From Streptomyces sp. SID8374 (lineage in GTDB: Bacteria > Actinomycetota > Actinomycetes > Streptomycetales > Streptomycetaceae), in NCBI RefSeq assembly GCF_009865135.1, contig NZ_WWGH01000001.1, positions 4,898,001 through 4,962,000 of the forward strand: a DNA stretch of 64,000 nucleotides. Direction: 5' to 3'. A program made the position numbers and the translations under genes. Under the pieces are notes generated by a model. The model was given only the letters and a program-made list of their open reading frames with translations. It made no database searches and was not told the origin of the DNA. Within the stretch, counting starts at the first letter, position 1. Each line of letters begins with the position of its first letter. Shown here in pieces: positions 58,038 to 64,000 of this stretch.

Positions 58038-58628
58038 ATGAGCGCATGCGCCGGCCAACCCGCACCGGACCCCGGCCATGACTGGGACGACCTCGTCCGG
58101 ATCCGTGAGGAGACGGACGCGCCCAAGGGATGCAGAGTGGAGATCATCGACGAGATCGTCACCGTGTCACCGCCGCCGTCCAAGGATCACCACAGCACCG
58201 TCGCCCTGATCCAACGGAGGTTGTACGGCGTCATCCCGGAGGACTGGGGTATCTACCAGACCCTCGGCGTCGCCCTGCCGGTACGGGGCGGGATCTACGT
58301 CCCCGACCTCGTCGTCCTGCCTCGCACAGCGGTCTCCGGGCCGGGCTATGACGTGCCCGCCGCCGAGGCCCGCCTCGTCGTCGAGATCACCTCCCGGGCC
58401 AACGCCAACCACGACCGCGTCAGCAAGGTCAACGGTTACGCGAAGGCCGGGGTGGAGCTGTTCCTGCTCCTCGACCCCTGGCACTCCGGGCGTCCGACCG
58501 CGACGCTCTACGGGGAGCCGGAGGGCGGCACCTACCGGGTGCTGGAAACGGTCGAGTACGGCGGGAGGATCAGCCTCCCCGAACCCTTCGGACTCGACCT
58601 GGACACCGGCGTCTTCCCGGTCAGCTGA
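58038..58628 (+). CDS. Uma2 family PD-(D/E)XK-like protein
   Basis: 196 residues from the ATG at 58038 (GAGGAAG upstream; a GTG at 58014 would add 8 residues). The Uma2/DUF820 pattern is clear: GCRVEIIDEIVTVSPPPS, HSTVALIQRRL, YVPDLVVLPR and RLVVEITSRANANHDRVSKV, then YAKAGVELFLLLDP. The D, E and K residues fit a PD-(D/E)XK nuclease core. Streptomyces genomes carry many copies; the biological role is unknown. Confidence 0.85.
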   Translation: MSACAGQPAPDPGHDWDDLVRIREETDAPKGCRVEIIDEIVTVSPPPSKDHHSTVALIQRRLYGVIPEDWGIYQTLGVALPVRGGIYVPDLVVLPRTAVSGPGYDVPAAEARLVVEITSRANANHDRVSKVNGYAKAGVELFLLLDPWHSGRPTATLYGEPEGGTYRVLETVEYGGRISLPEPFGLDLDTGVFPVS

Positions 58629-58665
58629 CACCTCCAGCTGACACCTGGGCTCCGGGCACAAGCGA

Positions 58666-58705
58666 GCGGCCCGTCGCACGGAAGAAGTTCCGTGCGGCGG
58701 GCCGC
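58666..58705. terminator. Bidirectional hairpin between uma2 and S8 protease genes
   Basis: An 18-bp stem with one G-T wobble (arms 58666-58683 and 58688-58705) and loop GAAG. Confidence 0.85.
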
Positions 58706-58744
58706 CGTTGCGTGCGGGTGGGGTGAACCGCCCGCGTTACCGGG

Positions 58745-61700
58745 TCACTTGCCCAGGTACGCGTTGTAGATCTTCACCGAGGACTTGTTGCCCTTCTTGT
58801 CGGTGACGTTGGCGGAGAAGGAGATGCCCTTGCCCTTGGCCGGGTTCTTCACCGTGATCTTGCCCTTCTTCACGGTGACCTTCTTCCAGGTCTTGCCGCC
58901 GTTGTAACTGACGTACGTCGTCAGCGACTTGAGGTTCTTCCCGGCGGCCGAACCCTGCACCGTCACCGGCACGGAGACCGTCTTGCCCGCCGCGGCCCGG
59001 CCGTCCGTGGAGAGCGCGGGGGTGAAGCGGACGGTGGAGGCCGGGAGCTTCGTGTACCCCTTCTTGGAGCGGAACGAGAAGCTGACGTCCACCCGGGTGG
59101 AGAGGGCGCCGATCTTCGCGCTGTGCTTCACCGACGAGGTGAGCTTGTAGTCGGCGCTGCCCGCCGGAACCGTGAAGTAGTCCCAGCCCTGGAGCGGGTC
59201 CTTCATCTGGGCGTACTTCTTGCCGTTGCGGTGGAGCACCGTCGCGACCGAGGAGAACTCCGGCGCACCGTCGTTGCCCTTGCCGTCCGCCAGCAGCGGA
59301 AGGAGGCCGGCGATCTCGTTGTCGTCGCGGTAGATGCCGTCGTACCCGGTCAGCCGGGGGCCGAAGACCCCGGTGTTCACGGTCTTCGCGTACGACTTGC
59401 CGGCCTTGTAGGCGACGGGGTTCCCGAGGGAGTACGCCGCCTCGTAGACCGGGTAGCCCTTCTTGTCCTTGCCGCCGACCTGGGCGAAGTCCAGGCCCCA
59501 GCGGGTCTTGTCGGTGGTGGCGAGGCGGATCGTACGGACGCCCGGCAGCGCCTGCTTGGCGGGCGCGCCGTACATCTCGTAGCCGCCCGGCAGCGCGGCG
59601 ACGGGGTAGACCTCAGCGGTCTTCTTCTTGACCGCGCCGACGCCCATGGTCAGCTTCACCGTGGCGAACTGGTTCGCCTTGTACGTCCGCTTGAAGCCCG
59701 TGGCGAACTGGGTGGCCTTGCCGCCGGTCGCGATGCTGTAGTCGCCCGACCCGCCGGTGTTCCAGCTGCCGGCCCACCGCTGGCTGAGCGAGCCGTCGGT
59801 GATCTTCGGGCCCATGTGGGCGGTGCGGAGGGTCCCCTTGGCGCCGACCATCCAGCCGTAGGTGATCTCGAACTGCTTGGTCTTGACCGAGTACTCGGTC
59901 TGGATGCCGCGGAGCTTGGCCCCCTTCGCCGGAAGGGTGACGGCGGCCGGCTTGGTCTTCCGGGCGTCCAGCGTGAGCGTCGTGTTCTTCGTGACGCTCA
60001 GCTTCGGCTGGGCGAGCCAGTCGACGTCCCCCTTCTTCTTGGGGTCCGTGACGACGCTGCCGTTCAGGACGTAGGTGCCCTTGGGCACCCGGACCGTGGC
60101 CACGCCGTTCTTGAAGGCCGAGGTGAAGGAGGCGCCGTCGGCGCTCCCGCCCAGGTCGTCCAGTTCGACGTCCGCCGCGGCCGGGATCTTGCCCGTGCGG
60201 CTGACGGCCTTCAGCGTGACGTCGTACGACTCGCGCTCACGGTCCACCGCGGCCGAGGTACGGACGCTCTGGCCCTCGCCCGTGGCCACGACGTACGCGG
60301 AGTACGAGCCCACCTCCGCGCCGCCGAGCCGGGTGTCCGCCGTCAGCGCCACCTGGGCGGTGCCGCCCGCGGGCACGGTGACCTGCGAGGCGCCGAGGGT
60401 GAAGAAACCGGCCGGAGCGGGCTTGCCCTTCGGGCCGGTGCCGTCGACCGTCAGGTCGAGTGTGACGTCCGTGGTGCCCAGGTTGCGGTAGGTGACCGGC
60501 TTGGTGACCGGGACGTCGTCGTTGTGCGGCCACTGCTGCACACCGAGGTTGACCGAGGCCTGCTCGCTCACGACGGACTGGGTGAGCGCCCGGTCCACCG
60601 CGATCCGGCCCGTGCCCTGCTGGAACGGGATGTACGCGCCGGGCTTGGTGGAGGACGCCAGCACGCTCTTCAGCTGCGTGTACGTCCACTCAGGGTGCTG
60701 CTGCTTGAGCAGGGCCGCGGCGCCCGCGACGTGCGGGGTGGCCATCGACGTACCGTCGATCGTGAGGTAGCCGGGCGGGTTCTCGCCGACCTCCGCAGCG
60801 ATCTCGGAGCCCTTGGCGGAGGCCGCCGTGATCGCTACGCCGGGGGCGGTGACATCGGGCTTGACGCCGCCGTCGCCCACGCGCGGGCCACGGCTGGAGA
60901 AGCCCGCCAGCTTGTCGCTCACGTCGACCGCGCCGACGGTCAGCGCGGCTTCCGCACTGCCCGGCGAGCCGACGGTGCCCGCCCCGCTGCCCTCGTTGCC
61001 CGCCGCGATGGCGAACAGGACGCCCTTCTGGGCCGAGAGCTTGTTGACCGCGGCTTCCAGCGCGTCCACCCCGGGGGTGTCCTCGCCGCCGAGGCTCAGG
61101 TTGACGATGTCGGCGCCCTGGGCGACCGCCCACTCCATCCCGGCCAGGATGCCGGAGTCGTCACCGAACCCGTCGTCACCGAGCACCTTGCCGGCCAGGA
61201 GCTTGGCGTCCGGGGCGACCCCCTTGAACTTGCCGCCGGACCTGGCGCCCGTGCCCGCGGCGATCGAGGCTACGTGGGTGCCGTGACCGATGCGGTCCTT
61301 GAGGTCGGGTGACTTGGTGAAGTTCTTCGCCGCGGCGACCCTGCCCTTGAGGTCGTCGTGGGTGCCGTCCACGCCGGTGTCCAGGACCGCGATCTTGACG
61401 CCCTTGCCGGTGTAACCGGCCTTCCAGGCGGTGGGCGCCCCGATCTGGGCGACGCTGCGGTCCAAGGACGCCTTGCGCCTGCCGTCCAGCCAGATCCGGT
61501 CGACGCCGGCGGCGGTGGTGCGCTGGACGTCGCCCGTCTGCTCGCTGGTGAGCGCCTCCCACAGGTCCGGGGCGTCCGCCTTCGGCGTCTCGACCGACTC
61601 GGCGTTCAGCGACGCCAGGCTCCGGCCGATCCGGGTGGCGCCCGCGTCCCGGACCTCCGCCTTCGCCCGGGCGCTCTGCGCGCCCCGGTAGCTGACGATG

Positions 61701-62089
61701 AGCCGCAGGTCCTTCTTCTGGGCCCGGCGGTTCTCCGGCCGGTTCAGCTCGGTGATGTCGAACAGCCGCCGGTCCAGCTTGCCCGAGGCGATGAGCCGCT
61801 GGGCGTCGGCGGGTATGACGAGCGTGTGCCCGTCACGTATCCGCTTGTGCACCGGTATCCCGGCGCGTCCCTCCGCGGGCTCGAAGCCCACGACCCGGCC
61901 CTTGGCGTCCACGGACACCCGGTCACCGGTGATCAGCGTCAGCTGGTGCGCGGCCTTGCCCGCGGGGCCCGGGACCGCCTTGCCCGCGGCTGCGGGCGCG
62001 ACCGGCTGGGCGGCGGCGGGCGTGGTCATGCCCGCGGCGAGCGCGACGGCGGCGGCAGCGGCGACAGCCGGGACCCCCACCCTCTTCAC
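58745..62089 (-). CDS. Large secreted subtilisin-like serine protease (S8)
   Basis: About 1,114 residues from the GTG at 62089, which gives a normal signal peptide (VPAVAAAAAVALAAGMTTPAAA); GTG at 62143 is the longest form. A propeptide-like region precedes the catalytic domain: Asp in IAVLDTGVDGTHDDL, His in GHGTHVASIAAG, Asn in FAIAAGNEGSG and Ser in DGTSMATPHVAGAAALL. A fn3-like and several beta-rich domains follow, ending in a Lys-rich domain with KKVTVKKGKITVKNPAKGKG. Typical streptomycete extracellular protease. It is monocistronic, ending at the bidirectional hairpin. Confidence 0.92.
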   Translation of the reverse strand: MKRVGVPAVAAAAAVALAAGMTTPAAAQPVAPAAAGKAVPGPAGKAAHQLTLITGDRVSVDAKGRVVGFEPAEGRAGIPVHKRIRDGHTLVIPADAQRLIASGKLDRRLFDITELNRPENRRAQKKDLRLIVSYRGAQSARAKAEVRDAGATRIGRSLASLNAESVETPKADAPDLWEALTSEQTGDVQRTTAAGVDRIWLDGRRKASLDRSVAQIGAPTAWKAGYTGKGVKIAVLDTGVDGTHDDLKGRVAAAKNFTKSPDLKDRIGHGTHVASIAAGTGARSGGKFKGVAPDAKLLAGKVLGDDGFGDDSGILAGMEWAVAQGADIVNLSLGGEDTPGVDALEAAVNKLSAQKGVLFAIAAGNEGSGAGTVGSPGSAEAALTVGAVDVSDKLAGFSSRGPRVGDGGVKPDVTAPGVAITAASAKGSEIAAEVGENPPGYLTIDGTSMATPHVAGAAALLKQQHPEWTYTQLKSVLASSTKPGAYIPFQQGTGRIAVDRALTQSVVSEQASVNLGVQQWPHNDDVPVTKPVTYRNLGTTDVTLDLTVDGTGPKGKPAPAGFFTLGASQVTVPAGGTAQVALTADTRLGGAEVGSYSAYVVATGEGQSVRTSAAVDRERESYDVTLKAVSRTGKIPAAADVELDDLGGSADGASFTSAFKNGVATVRVPKGTYVLNGSVVTDPKKKGDVDWLAQPKLSVTKNTTLTLDARKTKPAAVTLPAKGAKLRGIQTEYSVKTKQFEITYGWMVGAKGTLRTAHMGPKITDGSLSQRWAGSWNTGGSGDYSIATGGKATQFATGFKRTYKANQFATVKLTMGVGAVKKKTAEVYPVAALPGGYEMYGAPAKQALPGVRTIRLATTDKTRWGLDFAQVGGKDKKGYPVYEAAYSLGNPVAYKAGKSYAKTVNTGVFGPRLTGYDGIYRDDNEIAGLLPLLADGKGNDGAPEFSSVATVLHRNGKKYAQMKDPLQGWDYFTVPAGSADYKLTSSVKHSAKIGALSTRVDVSFSFRSKKGYTKLPASTVRFTPALSTDGRAAAGKTVSVPVTVQGSAAGKNLKSLTTYVSYNGGKTWKKVTVKKGKITVKNPAKGKGISFSANVTDKKGNKSSVKIYNAYLGK

Positions 62090-62238
62090 ATGTCTGTGCA
62101 ACTCTCCCCCTGGAGAATGAGGCGGTTCCTCTGAACCGTTCACTCAATCTAGAGGGTGAAAATCGTGAAGGGGTTCGCAAGGGATGTGTATGAGTTGTGA
62201 GTTGACTCTCTCTGGCTGGAAACCGCCCCGGGGCGGCG

Positions 62239-62595
62239 ATGAGTTTCGGTCGCCGGACCGGTCCTCCCGTTGTGGCAGCCATCGATCCGATCGTCCTCGT
62301 CGTCACCGGACACCTCACCCGTGACGCCGTACCGGCCCTCTGCGCGGAGCTGGAGACCTTGCTGAAGGGCCCCCGGGGCGCCGCCGCGCTGGTCGAGTGC
62401 GATGTGGGCGGTGCGGACCGGGCGGACCTGGTCCTGGTCGAGGCCGTGGCCCGGCTGGCACTCGTCGCCCGCCGGGCCGGACGGCAGCTGCGGCTGCGCC
62501 GCGTGGGCCCCGAACTCCAGGGGCTGCTGGACCTGGTGGGGCTGGCGGACGTGGTCGCCCTGGAGGGGCCGGAGGAGCGCGTGCCGGGCCCGTGA
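62239..62595 (+). CDS. STAS domain protein (anti-sigma factor antagonist-like)
   Basis: 118 residues if it starts at the ATG at 62239; GTG at 62272 is an alternative. The STAS pattern is present: IVLVVTGHLTRDAVPALCAELETLL, the VECDVGGADRADLVLVEAVARL stretch and GRQLRLRRVGPELQGLLDLVGLADVV. The conserved Ser phosphorylated in SpoIIAA is replaced by DxA-like ADRAD, so regulation by phosphorylation is doubtful. A perfect 14-bp palindrome CCGCCCCGGGGCGG (62223-62236) covers the place where a ribosome site would be. Confidence 0.72.
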   Translation: MSFGRRTGPPVVAAIDPIVLVVTGHLTRDAVPALCAELETLLKGPRGAAALVECDVGGADRADLVLVEAVARLALVARRAGRQLRLRRVGPELQGLLDLVGLADVVALEGPEERVPGP

Positions 62596-62639
62596 CCGAC
62601 CGGGCCGGACAGCGTCCGTACCGGTCCGGTCAGCCTTAG

Positions 62640-63581
62640 GCCGTGTATCGAAAGTGGCTCTTGGGCTGTGGATGATCACGGTTCATGGCGCGCGGAGATC
62701 TCACGGACGAGCAGTGGGCGGTGCTGGCGCAGTTGTTGCCGAAGGGGAGGAAGCCGGTGCGTCCACCGGTCTGGTCCCGGCGGCAGTTGATCGACGGCAT
62801 ACGGTTCCGGGTCCGGACCGGTGTGCCGTGGCGGGACGTACCCGTCGAGTACGGGCCGTGGGGCCGGGTCTACGGCCTGTTCCGCCGGTGGCAGCGGAAC
62901 GGTACCTGGCAGCGGATCCTCATCCGGCTCCAGTCCCTGGCCGACGCGAAAGGCACGATCGTGTGGGATCTGAGTGTCGACTCCACGGTGTGCCGCGCCC
63001 ACCAGCACGCGGCTGGGGGCCGCAGACAGGGCGACTTGCGGAAGGAACCGCCAGGCGGCGTGTTCACCGAGCCCGGTGATCACGGGCTGGGACGTTCGCG
63101 CGGTGGGTTCACCACCAAGCTGCACCTGGCCGTCGAGCAGGGCCAAAGGCCCATGTCGACCGTGATCACGGCCGGGCGGCGCGGAGACTCGCCGCAGTTC
63201 GAACCAGTGCTGGAGAAAGTCCGCGTGCCCCGCATCGGGCCGGGCCGGCCACGCGTCCGCCCCGATCGCGTGCGAGCCGACAAGGCGTACGCCTCCCGCG
63301 AGAATCGCGCCTACCTGCGCCGTCGCGGGATCCGCTGCACCATCCCGGACAAGACCGACCAGGCGCGCAACCGGCGCAAGCTCGGCTCCCGCGGCGGTCG
63401 GCCGCCGGAGTTCGACAAGGCTGACTACCGTGAGCGCCATGCGGTCGAGTGCGGGATCAACCGTCTCAAGAGGCACCGCGCCGTCGCTACGCGATACGAG
63501 AAACTCCCAGTCTCGATACGAGGCGACCGTGCTGGTCGCAGCCATCAACGAGTGGCTGCGAGCAGCACTTTCACACCAGAC
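62640..63581 (+). mobile_element. IS5-type insertion sequence
   Basis: About 942 bp. Imperfect terminal inverted repeats: left GCCGTGTATCGAAAGTG, right (complement) GTCTGGTGTGAAAGTG, sharing the inner GAAAGTG. The element is flanked by TTAG on both sides (62636-62639 and 63582-63585), which fits the YTAR target preference known for IS5 elements. It carries one transposase gene. The right copy of TTAG also lies inside the stop codon of the neighbouring dehydrogenase, so insertion was at the very end of that gene. Confidence 0.75.
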
Positions 63582-63585
63582 TTAG
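62685..63585 (+). pseudogene. IS5 family transposase, C-terminal frameshift
   Basis: About 275 residues of a normal IS5-type transposase (MARGDLTDEQWAVLAQLLPKG...). DDE features: first Asp in WDLSVDSTVCRAHQHAAG, second in RADKAYASRENRAYLRRRG, Glu in HAVECGINRLKRHRAVATRY. After about codon 278 the frame departs: the expected ending YEATVLVAAINEWLRAALSHQT is encoded one base forward from 63517 and stops at TAG 63583-63585, which is formed with the target duplication. A single extra base between 63510 and 63516 explains it. The zero frame instead runs on to 63782, through the neighbouring gene in antisense. It could be inactive or need frameshifting. Confidence 0.75.
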
Positions 63586-64000
63586 ATCTGTGCGCTGCCG
63601 CCGTCGACGGCGAGTTCGGAGCCGTTGAGGTAGCTGGAGGCGTCAGAGGCGAGGAAGACGGCTGCTGCAGCGATCTCCTCGGGTTCGGCCAGGCGGCCGA
63701 GGGGGATCGCAGCTCCGGCGGCGGCGAGTTGTTCGGCCGGGATCAGGTCGATCAGGCCCTGAGTGCGGGTGCCGCCAGGTGAGAGCATGTTGATGCGATA
63801 TCCGCCCGCCCCGGCGCCGTGGGCGAATCCGCGGACCAGGTTGCGCAGCGCTGCCTTGGTCGCCCCATAGACAGGCAGGGCCGGTTGCGGTCGGGTGGCG
63901 GCCGACGATCCGGTGAAGATGATCGAGGCTCCCGGAGACAGATGCGGCAGCGCCTTCTGCAGGGTGAACAGTGGGCCCTTGACGTTGGTGGTGAGCATGG
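63582..64000 (-). CDS. Short-chain dehydrogenase, C-terminal part (5' end outside window)
   Basis: The last about 139 codons are visible; the frame continues past 64000. Features: a central TNVKGPLFTLQKALPHL, the catalytic Ser-Tyr-Lys arrangement as IIFTGSSAATRPQPALPVYGATKAAL (in parts: TGSSAA and YGATKAAL), INMLSPGGTRTQGL and the classical SDR end SSYLNGSELAVDGGSAQI. It would be an NAD(P)-dependent oxidoreductase of unknown substrate. Its stop codon (TAA) lies in the TTAG next to the insertion sequence. Confidence 0.85.
   Translation of the reverse strand, partial: MLTTNVKGPLFTLQKALPHLSPGASIIFTGSSAATRPQPALPVYGATKAALRNLVRGFAHGAGAGGYRINMLSPGGTRTQGLIDLIPAEQLAAAGAAIPLGRLAEPEEIAAAAVFLASDASSYLNGSELAVDGGSAQI

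Noticed and set aside
63582..63782. C-terminal extension of the transposase open frame into the neighbouring gene
   Set aside because: It is the antisense of the dehydrogenase; the family's normal ending is found in the adjacent frame, so a frameshift is the better explanation.
1..64000. tRNA, rRNA, CRISPR array or replication origin
   Set aside because: No cloverleaf-like stretches, regular spacer repeats, DnaA-box clusters or rRNA motifs were noticed in the intergenic DNA; tRNAscan-SE and minced would settle it.

Overview
The window is high-GC DNA with strong G/C at third codon positions, frequent GTG and TTG starts, TGA stops and U-tail-free GC hairpins at gene ends. Gene content (sdhCDAB, a BmpA-type nucleoside transporter operon, a MurG paralogue, large secreted proteins) fits a Streptomyces chromosome. 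The gene order looks like the stretch around SCO4839-SCO4890 of S. coelicolor. That comparison is from memory and was not computed.

Layout. 1-7.6 kb: 3' end of trpS, a 2'-5' RNA ligase-like protein, a DprE1/DprE2-like pair, a YihY/BrkB membrane protein, a D,D-carboxypeptidase and a metallophosphoesterase. 7.9-12.7 kb: an orphan family-5 solute-binding protein, then a small TetR/DCC/membrane-protein operon with two related palindromes, one a perfect 42-bp palindrome. 12.8-16.3 kb: succinate dehydrogenase (transcribed C-D-A-B, minus strand) ending in a 17-bp hairpin. 16.5-29.5 kb: housekeeping and hypothetical genes: OHCU decarboxylase-like protein, GH20 hexosaminidase, secreted HNH nuclease, MurG paralogue, ECF-like sigma factor with a membrane partner, L,D-transpeptidase, LysE exporter, and an FAD monooxygenase/TetR divergent pair with two matching operators.

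29.5-47.4 kb is the most unusual part, a nonulosonic-acid (sialic acid or Kdn type) surface-glycan locus. It encodes a NeuB-type synthase, a CMP-nonulosonate synthetase fused to a HAD phosphatase, a GT29-like sialyltransferase, a GT8/TPR/pyruvyltransferase fusion, a polysialyltransferase-like protein, a GT52-like protein, a GT2, a DUF6716 protein and an acyltransferase. Two secreted sialidases lie in the same stretch, one translationally coupled to a ricin-type lectin. No NeuC epimerase is visible, and the fused phosphatase would suit a Kdn route (mannose-6-P plus PEP to Kdn-9-P, dephosphorylation, CMP activation). A Kdn-containing wall polymer (teichulosonic acid) is known from Streptomyces, so this is the preferred but unproven reading.

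47.4-58 kb: an FG-GAP secreted protein, an M20 amidohydrolase, and a nucleoside uptake and salvage unit (bmpA-like lipoprotein, ABC ATPase, two permeases, cytidine deaminase, thymidine phosphorylase). Related palindromes of the form CTCTACGC-GCGTAGAG precede three of its transcription units. 58-64 kb: a Uma2-type protein, a large S8 protease, a STAS protein, an IS5-type insertion sequence with a frameshifted transposase and TTAG target duplication, and the 3' part of a short-chain dehydrogenase.
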